This document shows positions 25,028 to 32,809 of a stretch of DNA of 48,031 bases, piece after piece; position 1 is the first letter of the stretch; the number at the start of each line of letters is the position of its first letter. Made by a program: the position numbers and the translations under genes. The DNA comes from Bacillota bacterium (GTDB lineage Bacteria; Bacillota; Clostridia; Lachnospirales; Lachnospiraceae), in the NCBI GenBank assembly GCA_023411555.1, contig JAEYOQ010000018.1, positions 1 to 48,031 on the forward strand, read 5' to 3'. A model generated the notes under the pieces. The model did not search any database. It saw only the letters and a program-made list of their open reading frames with translations, and was not told the origin of the DNA.

Positions 25028-25555
25028 TTAATATTCAGGCTCAATAAGGCCATAGGTATTACCCTTTCTCTTATATACCACGTTAACCTCATCCGTATGT
25101 GCATTGCGGAATACATAGAAGTTATGACCCAAAAGCTCCATCTGTACACATGCCTCCTCAGCATCCATGGGCTTTATTGCAAAACGCTTTGTCTTTACAA
25201 TCTTAATTGAATCATCCTCATAATAATCATCCTCCATAAATGTCTGATTAAAATTTGAGGAAGCCTGCTTATGATCTATTAATTTATTCTTGTATTTCCT
25301 TAACTGGCGCTCAATAATCTCTTCCACCAGGTCTATGGATACATACATATCATTACTTACTTGTTCCGCTCTTATAATATTACCTTTAACAGGGATCGTT
25401 ACTTCAATTTTCTGTCTGTCTTTTTCTACGCTGATTGTTACATGAATTTCAGTGTCAGGAGTAAAGTATCTCTCGAGTTTACCAATCTTCTCATATACAG
25501 CCGTCTTCAAGCCTTCAGTTACATCAATGTTCTTACCGCTGATAATATAACGCAT
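25028..25555 (-). CDS. hpf: Long-form ribosome hibernation promoting factor
   Basis: Long HPF dimerises 70S ribosomes into inactive 100S particles in slow growth or stress. The N-terminal about 100 residues form the ribosome-binding domain (MRYIISGKNIDVTEGLKTAVYEKIGKLERYF). A linker rich in D, E and Y (DDYYEDDS) follows. The C-terminal dimerisation domain starts near 120 (VKTKRFAIKPMDAEEACVQMELLGHNFYVF). ATG 25555 (175 residues) has AAGGAG nine bases upstream; the in-frame TTG at 25564 directly abuts the Shine-Dalgarno and is unlikely. The gene has its own promoter and terminator. Confidence 0.95.
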   Translation of the reverse strand: MRYIISGKNIDVTEGLKTAVYEKIGKLERYFTPDTEIHVTISVEKDRQKIEVTIPVKGNIIRAEQVSNDMYVSIDLVEEIIERQLRKYKNKLIDHKQASSNFNQTFMEDDYYEDDSIKIVKTKRFAIKPMDAEEACVQMELLGHNFYVFRNAHTDEVNVVYKRKGNTYGLIEPEY

Positions 25556-25611
25556 ATTGCCCAACTCCTTTTTACTTTCTTGTTAGCATAAACACTACTT
25601 ATGCTATCCTT

Positions 25612-25640
25612 ATTATACCATAAGCCATAAGAAGTGACAA
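25612..25640 (-). promoter_or_regulatory. hpf promoter
   Basis: Minus strand -35 TTGTCA (25635-25640), a 17-base spacer and -10 TATAAT (25612-25617). A small perfect hairpin (AGCATAA/TTATGCT, about 25586-25606) lies in the leader. Confidence 0.8.
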
Positions 25641-26299
25641 GCTACTAAAAATATTATTACCCAGCTCAGTAATCCTAAGGTTTTTGTTTACATCCCTAAT
25701 AATAATTAGGAGCAAGTATTCCAGCAAAGGCTTCTGCTCTGAAACCTTTGTCAAAATCCCAGCATCTTTTCTAGCAAGCTGTAATCGGTAACATCCTATG
25801 AGACTGTTGACAACTGAGCTTAAGAATCATTGTAATAAGCTTAAGTATTTGTATAATATTCGCTAATATACCTAAATTCCAGAATTTATAATCAAATCCT
25901 TAGGTTGCAGAATTATTGTCCGACAACTATATTGTCAAGTAGAAAATTTTAAGTTCTCACACCAATAATACGATTTATCATAAGTTACAAAACGCACTTT
26001 CGTTATTGACACTAATTCTATTATTACACAAGAGTAGTTTCCCCCTGTGGATAATGTGGATAAATCCGTGTATAACTTTCTTTTATCCAAAATCAAGGGT
26101 TTCTGACTGTGGATAACTTTTTGATAATTTGTGTATTTAAGTCTAGGACCAACCGTTTTTTCCCACTTTCGTCTGTTTGTTTGTGCAAAGTGTACATAAT
26201 AGTATTTGTCAATAGGAATTAATGATAATTCTTTGTCGTATTACATCTCAGAAAACATTGCTTATATTTAATCAATTCTATGATTATTCCGGCAGCAAA
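25641..26299. other. Gene-free 660-base stretch with structured segments
   Basis: No open frame with a ribosome binding site was found on either strand. The left part has short inverted repeats (CCTAAT/ATTAGG near 25710-25726, AAAGG/CCTTT near 25734-25762). The right part carries the DnaA-box cluster at 26046-26116. It shows none of the conserved blocks of tmRNA, RNase P RNA or SRP RNA. An unrecognised small RNA cannot be ruled out. Confidence 0.5.
26046..26116 (+). promoter_or_regulatory. Cluster of DnaA boxes
   Basis: Three perfect copies of TGTGGATAA, the complement of the consensus TTATCCACA, lie at 26046-26054, 26055-26063 (directly abutting the first) and 26108-26116, all in one orientation. 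Two one-mismatch boxes lie between them: CGTGTATAA (26067-26075) and TTATCCAAA (26083-26091, opposite orientation). The surroundings are AT-rich. There is no dnaA, dnaN or rpmH in the window, so this is not a standard dnaA-linked oriC. A DnaA-binding regulatory or titration site is the more likely reading. Confidence 0.7.
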
Positions 26300-26347
26300 A
26301 TAGGCTTATGTCTAATAGTTATCTCTACTATTAGGCACAAGCCCTAT
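26300..26347 (-). terminator. Terminator of the PilZ gene
   Basis: Minus strand hairpin of about 18 pairs with the core CTAATAGT/ACTATTAG (arms 26300-26319 and 26327-26347) and a TATTTTG tail. Confidence 0.8.
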
Positions 26348-26350
26348 CAA

Positions 26351-26761
26351 TTACTGATTCTCTGTTATCCCTTCTGTGCTTTCTACCTTCTTTAGTTCTA
26401 CTCTGTTCAGCTTCTTCTCATATTTATCAACCTTATCCGCCAAAAAAGGAGCAAGCCCCACAAACTCCGCTCCGTAGACCTTCTTATTACTATCCGTATC
26501 ATGTGTTCTGACAATCTGTAGTACAACATAGAAGAAATCGCCATCGCTTAGATTAATACGTCCTCGAAAATAATACCCCAAAGGTAAGGTCCCCTCGCTG
26601 ATAAAACCAATTCCACTTCTGGAAATATCAAATACCGAGATCGATGCATTGATGTCTTTAACAACAATATAGTCCTGCTTAAAAACCTCATCCACTTCCA
26701 ACAGAAGTTCTATAGGAAGTCTTTTATACCTCCTCCTATCCTTTAGCCCGCTATCATTCAT
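26351..26761 (-). CDS. PilZ-domain protein, predicted c-di-GMP receptor
   Basis: The 136-residue protein is a single PilZ domain. The two c-di-GMP contact motifs are present: RRRYKR (residues 9-14, RxxxR) and DISRSG (45-50, D/NxSxxG). PilZ proteins link c-di-GMP to motility or surface attachment, which suits a flagellated cell. There is no partner domain and no membrane segment. It is a single-gene transcription unit with a promoter at 26822 and a terminator at 26300. Confidence 0.9.
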   Translation of the reverse strand: MNDSGLKDRRRYKRLPIELLLEVDEVFKQDYIVVKDINASISVFDISRSGIGFISEGTLPLGYYFRGRINLSDGDFFYVVLQIVRTHDTDSNKKVYGAEFVGLAPFLADKVDKYEKKLNRVELKKVESTEGITENQ

Positions 26762-26821
26762 ATTCTTATCCCCCCCATATGTTTTGATAAAACGTATTGC
26801 CTAATCAATAACGATAGGATT

Positions 26822-26850
26822 ATTTTAACATATTTATCCTATTTATCCAA
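26822..26850 (-). promoter_or_regulatory. Promoter of the PilZ gene
   Basis: Minus strand -35 TTGGAT (26845-26850), a 17-base spacer and -10 TAAAAT (26822-26827). Confidence 0.7.
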
Positions 26851-26913
26851 CAGAATTTAACATATAGAAGGGCTTATAATTAAATAAAAGGAAGAACCAC
26901 TCTTTTACTTACG

Positions 26914-26945
26914 CAAAAAAACAGGACCCTCTTAAGGGGTCCTGT
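26914..26945 (-). terminator. Terminator of the NlpC/P60 gene
   Basis: Minus strand hairpin ACAGGACCC/GGGTCCTGT (26921-26929, 26937-26945) followed by a run of seven T. Confidence 0.93.
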
Positions 26946-26953
26946 CCATCATT

Positions 26954-28216
26954 TTAGTTAACAACTCTTCTTACACAATAAATATCTCTATATCTAACAT
27001 TTGACCGAATAATACCCTGCCTTGAGTTCGCTGCATGTACAATCATACCGTTACCAATATACATTGCAACATGGTTTACTGTCCCTCGGCTATTTGCATA
27101 AAACACCAAATCACCCGGAAGCATGTCCGACTCACTAACCTTCTTACCCGCAGATGATGCTTGGTCACGGGATACTCTAGGTATACTGTAGCCAAAGTCT
27201 GCGTAAACTGCTTGTACAAAGCCGGAGCAATCCGCTCCCTTGGTTAAGCTTGTACCTCCCCATACATATCGGTTTCCAACAAACTTCTGAGCGTATGTAA
27301 TAATTTCATTACGAAGATTTGAGTTGGATCCGGAATAGGAAGGACTCTCATCCTTAGTGCTGTTTGAATTACTGTTATTACTGGAGCCTGAATTACTGCT
27401 CTTCTTTGCCTCCGCAGCTTTTCTTCTTGCTGCTTCCTCACGCTCCGCCTTCTCTTGTGCAAGCTTAGCCTTTCTCTCAGCCTCTGCTCGTTCCGCCTCT
27501 TGCTGCTCACGAAGAATACGCTGCTCTTCCTCAATGGAAATAGCAAACTTAAATTCCACTGTCATTTTTATGTAATCCTTGGATAGAAAACCTGTAAAAT
27601 CTCTACCAGTGTCTTCATCGGAACCTAATACAATTTCCACCCATTCGCCATAGTCTTTCACAACCGGATAAGTCTCTCCCTGTGGGACTAGCGTTAGTAT
27701 CTCAGAATCAACACTCATTTCCTTTCTAACTCGTAAGGTCTGTGTATCAACCGTTGCATACTGCGCTGCATATTCATCAACCATAGCTTCGGCATCTCTT
27801 CCTATTGCCAGATAGTTTGCTGCAATATATCCCTTAACATCACCGGATTCGATCTTAACCCAATCTCCTTCTAGATATTCCAAAATATTTGCAGCACAGC
27901 CACGATATAGTTTACCGACAACTTTACTCTCAGTGGATGGCTCACTTCTTACATTCACAAAATTATCTGCTATTGATACACCCAGATTTGCATAGGGTGA
28001 TATAATCTCTGTCTTCAAAATATTTATCAAAGTCTTGTCAGCAGTAATCGTATCTGCCTTCATTGCCGAATAATAATTATCTAATAAATAAGCAAAACCA
28101 GCCACACCTTGCTCGGTCGGAATCGTCTCCGCTTGAGCAGATGCAGCTGGAATTGAAATATATAATGCGGCTGAAGCGATAAATAAAGCTGCTTTTATAG
28201 CCTTCGCTTTTCTCAT
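26954..28216 (-). CDS. Secreted SH3/NlpC-P60 peptidoglycan hydrolase
   Basis: The 420-residue protein has a signal peptide (residues 1 to about 30, ending ASAQAE) and two bacterial SH3 domains (about 85-135, with VNVRSEPSTESKVVGKLYRG, and about 150-205, with LRVRKEMSVDSEIL). A charged coiled-coil EEEQRILREQQEAERAEAERKAKL and a Ser/Asn-rich linker lead to a C-terminal NlpC/P60 domain. The catalytic residues appear intact: C330 in GADCSGF, H382 in VNHVAMYIG, H394 in IVHAAN. It should cut D-Glu-diamino acid bonds in cell-wall peptides, acting in remodelling or daughter-cell separation. It is a single gene with its own promoter and terminator. Confidence 0.95.
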   Translation of the reverse strand: MRKAKAIKAALFIASAALYISIPAASAQAETIPTEQGVAGFAYLLDNYYSAMKADTITADKTLINILKTEIISPYANLGVSIADNFVNVRSEPSTESKVVGKLYRGCAANILEYLEGDWVKIESGDVKGYIAANYLAIGRDAEAMVDEYAAQYATVDTQTLRVRKEMSVDSEILTLVPQGETYPVVKDYGEWVEIVLGSDEDTGRDFTGFLSKDYIKMTVEFKFAISIEEEQRILREQQEAERAEAERKAKLAQEKAEREEAARRKAAEAKKSSNSGSSNNSNSNSTKDESPSYSGSNSNLRNEIITYAQKFVGNRYVWGGTSLTKGADCSGFVQAVYADFGYSIPRVSRDQASSAGKKVSESDMLPGDLVFYANSRGTVNHVAMYIGNGMIVHAANSRQGIIRSNVRYRDIYCVRRVVN

Positions 28217-28307
28217 TCCTAATTACCTCCCGCGTAATAAAGCCCTCTAGATGTCAAATAAATCACCCTTCTCTATCGATGATTCACTCTATTGTCTTCT
28301 GCCCATC

Positions 28308-28343
28308 GATAAAAAGTACGGCCTGCGAACTTTCTATCGTCAT
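28308..28343 (-). repeat. Short hairpin motif in the NlpC/P60 leader, copy 2
   Basis: On the minus strand the motif reads ATGACGATAGAAAGT, an 11-base loop with TTCGCAGGCC, then ACTTTTTATC. GATAGAAAGT pairs with ACTTTTTATC over 10 positions (one G-T). It lies in the 5' UTR, about 45 bases after the predicted transcription start. A similar copy is at 19488-19522. Confidence 0.55.
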
Positions 28344-28394
28344 AAATAATTTGCAATATTAATTATTACAAAATTATTAAATACGTTTGAGATA

Positions 28395-28423
28395 ATTATA
28401 ACAAAAGTGCCACAATGTGTCAA
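28395..28423 (-). promoter_or_regulatory. Promoter of the NlpC/P60 gene
   Basis: Minus strand -35 TTGACA (28418-28423), a 17-base spacer and -10 TATAAT (28395-28400), a perfect consensus. The 5' UTR is about 170 bases, long enough for RNA-level control. Confidence 0.9.
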
Positions 28424-28503
28424 TAATAAACAAATTAAATCGACATATAATTTGATAAAGTGCCGAATTCTATTGTACTTTTTAAGATTTTTCCATATAA
28501 TTC

Positions 28504-29424
28504 CTATTCCAAATTATTCAAATATTTTTCTACTGCTGTAATAGCAATTGCTCCGTCGGATGCTGCTGTAATAATCTGACGAAGTTCCTTCGTTCGGACG
28601 TCTCCTGCGGCCAAGATACCAGGTACATTTGTCTCACAATTCTCACCAGCTATAATATACCCCCCTTGATCCGTTGCCACTACTTTCTTATACACCTCAG
28701 AATTCGGAAGATATCCTACCGCGATGAATACACCTGCCACCTCATAGCTTGCTGTTTCATTGGTCTTAATATTCTTAACCTCAATAGCTTCCACATTCTC
28801 CTCGCCATTGATTTTTTCTACCACACTATCCCAGAGTATTGTTACGTTTTCTAATGAATTTAATCTTAACGAGGTACTCTTAGAAGCACGGAACTGATCT
28901 CTTCTATGAATTACATAAACCTTTTTACAGATTCTTGCTAAGAATATAGCATCCTCTACCGCAACATCGCCTCCACCTACGACAGCTACCGTCTTATTCT
29001 TAAAAAAGGCACCGTCACAGGTTGCACAATAAGATACGCCCATGCCCGAAAGCTTCTCTTCACCCGGTACTCCGAGATGACGTGGTGTACCACCTGTAGC
29101 AATCACTACTGTCTTAGCTTTATATTGGGTACCATCATCCATGGTTACAACCTTAACTTGATCCTCCAGCCCGAAATCAGTCACCTCACCATTGATAAAC
29201 TTCGTACCTAATTTATCAGCATGCTCTCTGAATTTGGTACTTAATTCAAATCCGCCAATTCCTGGTGTTCCCGGGTAATTATCCACCTCATAGGTATTAA
29301 TAACCTGGCCACCGCTTAATCCAGCCTTTTCGATCACGATCACATTTAATTCAGCCCTTTTAGCATATATTGCAGCAGCGAGACCTGCCGGACCTGAGCC
29401 TATAATAATTACATCATAAATCAT
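28504..29424 (-). CDS. trxB: Thioredoxin reductase
   Basis: This flavoenzyme transfers electrons from NADPH to thioredoxin. The FAD-binding GSGPAGLAAAIYA is at residues 9-21, the redox-active CATC at 133-136, the NADPH-binding GGGDVAVEDAIFLA near 155-168 and the C-terminal GILAAGDVR near 270. The 306-residue length is normal for the low-molecular-weight class. No thioredoxin gene is adjacent. ATG 29424 follows AAAGGAGG. Confidence 0.95.
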   Translation of the reverse strand: MIYDVIIIGSGPAGLAAAIYAKRAELNVIVIEKAGLSGGQVINTYEVDNYPGTPGIGGFELSTKFREHADKLGTKFINGEVTDFGLEDQVKVVTMDDGTQYKAKTVVIATGGTPRHLGVPGEEKLSGMGVSYCATCDGAFFKNKTVAVVGGGDVAVEDAIFLARICKKVYVIHRRDQFRASKSTSLRLNSLENVTILWDSVVEKINGEENVEAIEVKNIKTNETASYEVAGVFIAVGYLPNSEVYKKVVATDQGGYIIAGENCETNVPGILAAGDVRTKELRQIITAASDGAIAITAVEKYLNNLE

Positions 29425-29477
29425 AATATTTACCTCCTTTATTTTTAGATATAAAGCTTATGCCTAGAATACGTTGT

Positions 29478-29506
29478 TTTATAATACATCTTTTTCTACT
29501 ATTCAA
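29478..29506 (-). promoter_or_regulatory. trxB promoter
   Basis: Minus strand -35 TTGAAT (29501-29506), a 17-base spacer and -10 TATAAA (29478-29483). A perfect 8-base hairpin AAGGCTTC/GAAGCCTT (29506-29527) touches the -35 and probably ends read-through from upstream. Confidence 0.65.
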
Positions 29507-29728
29507 AGGCTTCTTGCTAGAAGCCTTGTACATCAGATATAGAATTACAGAATAGGGGTTCATATAAAGTTAATGACTTCCATAATAATATATCATTAAA
29601 TTGCTCAAATATCAGTAACTTTATTACTAAGCAAATACCATTTGCTCATTGATGACAAACACCATTCTATGCTGCATTCCCGATCAATACTGGAATTCCC
29701 TGCTAATAAGACATTATATTATAATGAA

Positions 29729-29751
29729 AGCCTGCAGAGCAGGCTTTTTTT
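29729..29751. terminator. Terminator after the methyltransferase gene
   Basis: Hairpin AGCCTGC-AGA-GCAGGCT. The plus strand has seven T after it; the minus strand has TTTCATTATAAT. It sits 14 bases past the methyltransferase stop, so it serves that minus-strand gene and would also stop plus-strand transcription. Confidence 0.75.
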
Positions 29752-29764
29752 ATCTCTCGACTAT

Positions 29765-30349
29765 TTAATTGATTCTACGGACCAATGCATATACCCATTC
29801 TGTCTCGTTATCCTCATGTGTAGCATGACATTTATCTATATCTATTATATCAAGCTTCTCATACCTGCCGATTAATTCCTTTAAGGTTTTCACTCTGTAG
29901 TCCTTGAAATAACGACCATCTCGTTCGCCCTCATAATCACCGTAATGGAATGATAGGTAGAGAACACCATTTATCTTTAAGCTATTTATTACTTTTGACA
30001 TGATCGTGTCTATCTCATCACTAGGTACATGCAACAAGGATGCACATGCCCATATTCCATCAAACACTTGATTAAAATCCATTTCAGCAAATGATAGTTG
30101 TAATACATCCTGTCCAATATGTATGCTCGCCAAATTGCACATTTCTTCAGATGCATCCATCGCAGTTACATCGTAGCCACAGGAAATAAAATAAGCACTA
30201 TCTCTACCTGAGCCACAACCCAAATCCAAAATACTTGCTCCCTCCGGTAGCTGCCCGGTGAAAAGATCCCACCAGTCTTGCATACTAATATCTACTGTAC
30301 TCTCGAAATACTCCACTGCGTTCGTATCATAATACTCTATCGAGTCCAA
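29765..30349 (-). CDS. Class I SAM-dependent methyltransferase
   Basis: The 194-residue protein has the SAM-binding motif I ILDLGCGSGRDS (residues 40-51), motif II acidic residue in TAMDASEEM (about 60), and the post-motif FDGIWACASLLHVP. The N-terminus YYDTNAVEYFEST resembles TehB/UbiE-like small methyltransferases. The substrate cannot be inferred. The start is TTG 30349 with AAGGAGG upstream. It is a single gene, divergent from the thioesterase. Confidence 0.88.
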   Translation of the reverse strand: MDSIEYYDTNAVEYFESTVDISMQDWWDLFTGQLPEGASILDLGCGSGRDSAYFISCGYDVTAMDASEEMCNLASIHIGQDVLQLSFAEMDFNQVFDGIWACASLLHVPSDEIDTIMSKVINSLKINGVLYLSFHYGDYEGERDGRYFKDYRVKTLKELIGRYEKLDIIDIDKCHATHEDNETEWVYALVRRIN

Positions 30350-30377
30350 TTATTTATCCCTCCTTTTAAACAAGCCT

Positions 30378-30383
30378 ATTATA
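30378..30383 (-). promoter_or_regulatory. -10 element of the methyltransferase promoter
   Basis: Minus strand TATAAT preceded by TTGA, about 30 bases before the start codon. The -35 region is AT-rich and not consensus. Confidence 0.45.
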
Positions 30384-30611
30384 TCAAATATATATTAATA
30401 ATACCAGTATTTTTCCATGAAAACAGAAATTCTTAAAAACATAGTGTAAGTTACTAGAGCCTTGCGGATCAATGCAGACATCATACTGCTGAGACTTATG
30501 TACTTAACAGATTCTACACCAGAAGATACTATATTATGCTGGTAAATAAAGAATCCAGAGTAAGAAATTTTTGTACTTTAAAAAAAGCTATGGAAAATAA
30601 GAAAAAAATGT

Positions 30612-30617
30612 TATAAT
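30612..30617 (+). promoter_or_regulatory. -10 element of the thioesterase-cvfB promoter
   Basis: TATAAT with an upstream TG (extended -10), about 85 bases before the ATG. The -35 is weak and lies in an A-rich tract. Confidence 0.5.
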
Positions 30618-30701
30618 AGAATAATGATTACATTTTCTTGCAAGTTATTATAGTAGCGTAATACAGGTTCAATCGACAGGAACCAGAAAGGCAGATCCAG
30701 G

Positions 30702-31415
30702 ATGTATACTTTTCATAGCAGAGTTAGATATTCAGAGCTTAATCATCAAAAGGGAATACTATATCCCTCCGGTATTATAAATTACTTTCAGGATTGCAGC
30801 ACCTTTCAGTCAGAGGATATGAATCGCGGATTAGCTTACCTAAGTGCTAAGCAACGTGTGTGGTTATTAAACAGCTGGCAGCTTAAGCTTATGAAACCAG
30901 CCTATCTCGGAGATGAAATAATCATCGGAACCTGGCCATACGATTTTAAAGGCTTCTATGGTTATCGTAATTTTATTATGAAGGATAAAACAGACGATGT
31001 GCTAGCAGTGGCCAACTCCATCTGGGTTTACATCGATACCATAACCGGGAAACCCGCACGAATACCTGCAGACCTGAATGGCTATACAATCGAACCACCC
31101 TATCCGATGGAACACACAGACCGTAAAATAGAAGCAAGCGGTAAAGGGCAAGAGCTCCCTCCCATAACTGTTGTAAAATCAAACATTGATTCGTATAACC
31201 ATGTAAATAACGGGCAATACATTAAGATGGCTGAGCAATATATTCCTGATGATTTTATGATTAGCTCTGTCCGTGTCGAATACCGAATGCAAGCTGTTCT
31301 TGGGGAACAGATTATCCCAAAAATGATCGTCAAGGACAACGGTTATCTTATCCTGCTGGACTCGACCGATCATAAAACCTACTCTATAGTAGAATTTAAC
31401 GGAGTACATGCGTAA
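30702..31415 (+). CDS. Acyl-ACP thioesterase
   Basis: This protein releases fatty acids from acyl carrier protein. The 237 residues form two hotdog domains, as in FatA-type bacterial thioesterases. The first has YSELNHQKGILYPSGIINYFQDCSTFQSE and WLLNSWQLKLMKPAYLGDEIIIGTWP; the second starts near 150 with VVKSNIDSYNHVNNGQYIKMAEQY, which holds the Asn/His catalytic motif NxDxxxHVNN. It overlaps nothing important and is followed within 40 bases by cvfB, so the two form a small plus-strand operon. Confidence 0.9.
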   Translation: MYTFHSRVRYSELNHQKGILYPSGIINYFQDCSTFQSEDMNRGLAYLSAKQRVWLLNSWQLKLMKPAYLGDEIIIGTWPYDFKGFYGYRNFIMKDKTDDVLAVANSIWVYIDTITGKPARIPADLNGYTIEPPYPMEHTDRKIEASGKGQELPPITVVKSNIDSYNHVNNGQYIKMAEQYIPDDFMISSVRVEYRMQAVLGEQIIPKMIVKDNGYLILLDSTDHKTYSIVEFNGVHA

Positions 31416-31455
31416 CAACACACGAAACTTAAGATCTGAAAGAAAGGAAATTCAT

Positions 31456-32295
31456 ATGATAGAACTAGGAAAATATCAAACCCTGGAGGTTGTTAAGAAA
31501 ACAGACTTTGGTGTATATTTAAGTGCCGATGGCAAGGATTCAAAGCATACCATACTCCTTCCCCTCAAGGAAGTTCCCGAGGGAACTGTAGTTGGCGATT
31601 ACCTAGAGGTATTTATCTATAAAGATTCAGAGGACAGAGAAATTGCAACTACAACAAAGGTACCGGTTACTCTTGGAGAGCTGGCAGTTCTAACCGTTAA
31701 GGAGGTAACTACCGTTGGTGCCTTTCTGGACTGGGGTCTCATGAAGGATTTATTGCTTCCTTATAAGGAGCAGACCAGGAAGGTAGAAGCCGGGGATCAG
31801 GTGTTAATCTCTCTATATATAGATAAAAGCCATCGACTTTGCGCAACAATGAAGGTTTATGACTTCCTCATGAAGACTTCTCCCTATAAGAAGGACGACA
31901 TGGTGACCGGAATTATTTACGATGAGATTGATTCCTTTGGTATCTTCGTGGCTGTAGATAATAAGTATTCCGCTATGCTGCCAAAGAATGAGGTGTTTGC
32001 TCCTGTAAAAATCGGAGATGTGGTAAAGGCAAGGGTTATTAATGTACGAGAAGACGGTAAGCTAACCCTAAGCTTAAGAGAAAAGGCTCATCTACAGATG
32101 GATGCTGATGCCGAACTGATTCTTATGAAGCTACAGGAAGCAAATGGATACCTTCCTTATAATGATGCATCAGACCCTGAAAAAGTTAAGAAGGAGTTCC
32201 AAATAAGTAAGAACGCCTTCAAAAGAGCAATCGGTAAATTATATAAGGCAGGCACCATTCAGATAACGGATGATGGAATCCGTTTATCAAAATAG
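31456..32295 (+). CDS. CvfB-like S1 RNA-binding protein
   Basis: The 279-residue protein shows the CvfB layout: an S1-like N-terminal barrel (LGKYQTLEVVKKTDFGVYLS), a second (VKEVTTVGAFLDWGLMKDLLLPYKEQ), a third S1 (MVTGIIYDEIDSFGIFVAV ... VKARVINVREDGKLTLSLREK) and a C-terminal winged helix (NAFKRAIGKLYKAGTIQITDDGIRL). In staphylococci CvfB affects virulence-gene expression; its role here is unknown. The start at 31456 has AAAGGA upstream; the open frame begins earlier at 31408, overlapping the thioesterase. Confidence 0.9.
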   Translation: MIELGKYQTLEVVKKTDFGVYLSADGKDSKHTILLPLKEVPEGTVVGDYLEVFIYKDSEDREIATTTKVPVTLGELAVLTVKEVTTVGAFLDWGLMKDLLLPYKEQTRKVEAGDQVLISLYIDKSHRLCATMKVYDFLMKTSPYKKDDMVTGIIYDEIDSFGIFVAVDNKYSAMLPKNEVFAPVKIGDVVKARVINVREDGKLTLSLREKAHLQMDADAELILMKLQEANGYLPYNDASDPEKVKKEFQISKNAFKRAIGKLYKAGTIQITDDGIRLSK

Positions 32296-32347
32296 CACCT
32301 GCCTTGGGTCATTCAGTATATCTATCGGCATATCATTAAAAGGATTT

Positions 32348-32380
32348 GGCTGCTGCAAAGCGTTATTAATTGCAGCAGCC
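32348..32380. terminator. Bidirectional terminator between cvfB and yvyF
   Basis: Perfect 11-base stem GGCTGCTGCAA/TTGCAGCAGCC (32348-32358, 32370-32380). It lies between convergent genes; the plus-side tail is CTCTTTATTA and the minus-side tail is AAATCCTTTT. Confidence 0.8.
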
Positions 32381-32387
32381 CTCTTTA

Positions 32388-32798
32388 TTAGTTATCTAAG
32401 AAACGCATTCTGGGATTTTCCTTAGGATCCTTTGACTTTTGCCCAGGTGTCTGTTTCGGTTTATCATACAAATTGGTAAGACTTTTAGCCAGCTTATCCT
32501 TACAAGCTTTACAGTAGCGTCCTGTCTTAATTAATGTTCCACAGCTTTCACATTCAAGACCAATCATAGAATCATCAGCGAAAGCGAGCCTTTCTTCACG
32601 AATCCATTGCCTTATCTGAGCCACAGGCACATTAAATTCCTCAGATACCTCTTGAATACCTACGCGCGGATGATCATATACATACTCCTTCACTTCCTCA
32701 AACTTCTGATCCAATGATCTAACGCACGACGGACACAACGGGGGACCGGACAAATAATTAAATATTTTTCCACAGCCTTTACAATTTCTCACTTCCAT
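32388..32798 (-). CDS. yvyF: YvyF-like flagellar operon zinc protein
   Basis: The 136-residue protein has an N-terminal zinc ribbon (C6-x2-C9, C22-x2-C25), a central winged-helix or MerR-like segment (VGIQEVSEEFNVPVAQIRQWIREERL) and a second zinc pair (CESCG ... CKACKDKL). This matches the family annotated as flagellar operon protein TIGR03826, which in B. subtilis (yvyF) lies directly after comFC and before flgM. Here too it follows comFC, by 11 bases. It ends the operon; no flgM or flgK follows. The start at 32798 has AGGAGG seven bases upstream. Confidence 0.85.
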   Translation of the reverse strand: MEVRNCKGCGKIFNYLSGPPLCPSCVRSLDQKFEEVKEYVYDHPRVGIQEVSEEFNVPVAQIRQWIREERLAFADDSMIGLECESCGTLIKTGRYCKACKDKLAKSLTNLYDKPKQTPGQKSKDPKENPRMRFLDN

Positions 32799-32809
32799 AC
32801 TTTTTCCTC

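Noticed and set aside
26046..26116. Chromosomal origin of replication
   Set aside because: DnaA boxes are present, but dnaA, dnaN and rpmH are absent from the window, so it is reported only as a DnaA-box cluster.
28217..28394. ydaO-type c-di-AMP or c-di-GMP riboswitch before the NlpC/P60 gene
   Set aside because: Such riboswitches often precede wall hydrolase genes, but the conserved core blocks of these classes are not visible in this 170-base leader.
29540..29751. Plus-strand small RNA ending at the strong hairpin at 29729
   Set aside because: The plus-strand T run is good, but no convincing plus promoter was found; the hairpin is explained by the minus-strand methyltransferase gene.
31408..31455. 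Upstream start of CvfB overlapping the thioesterase gene
   Set aside because: The first 16 codons are unlike the family and include the Shine-Dalgarno of the better start at 31456.
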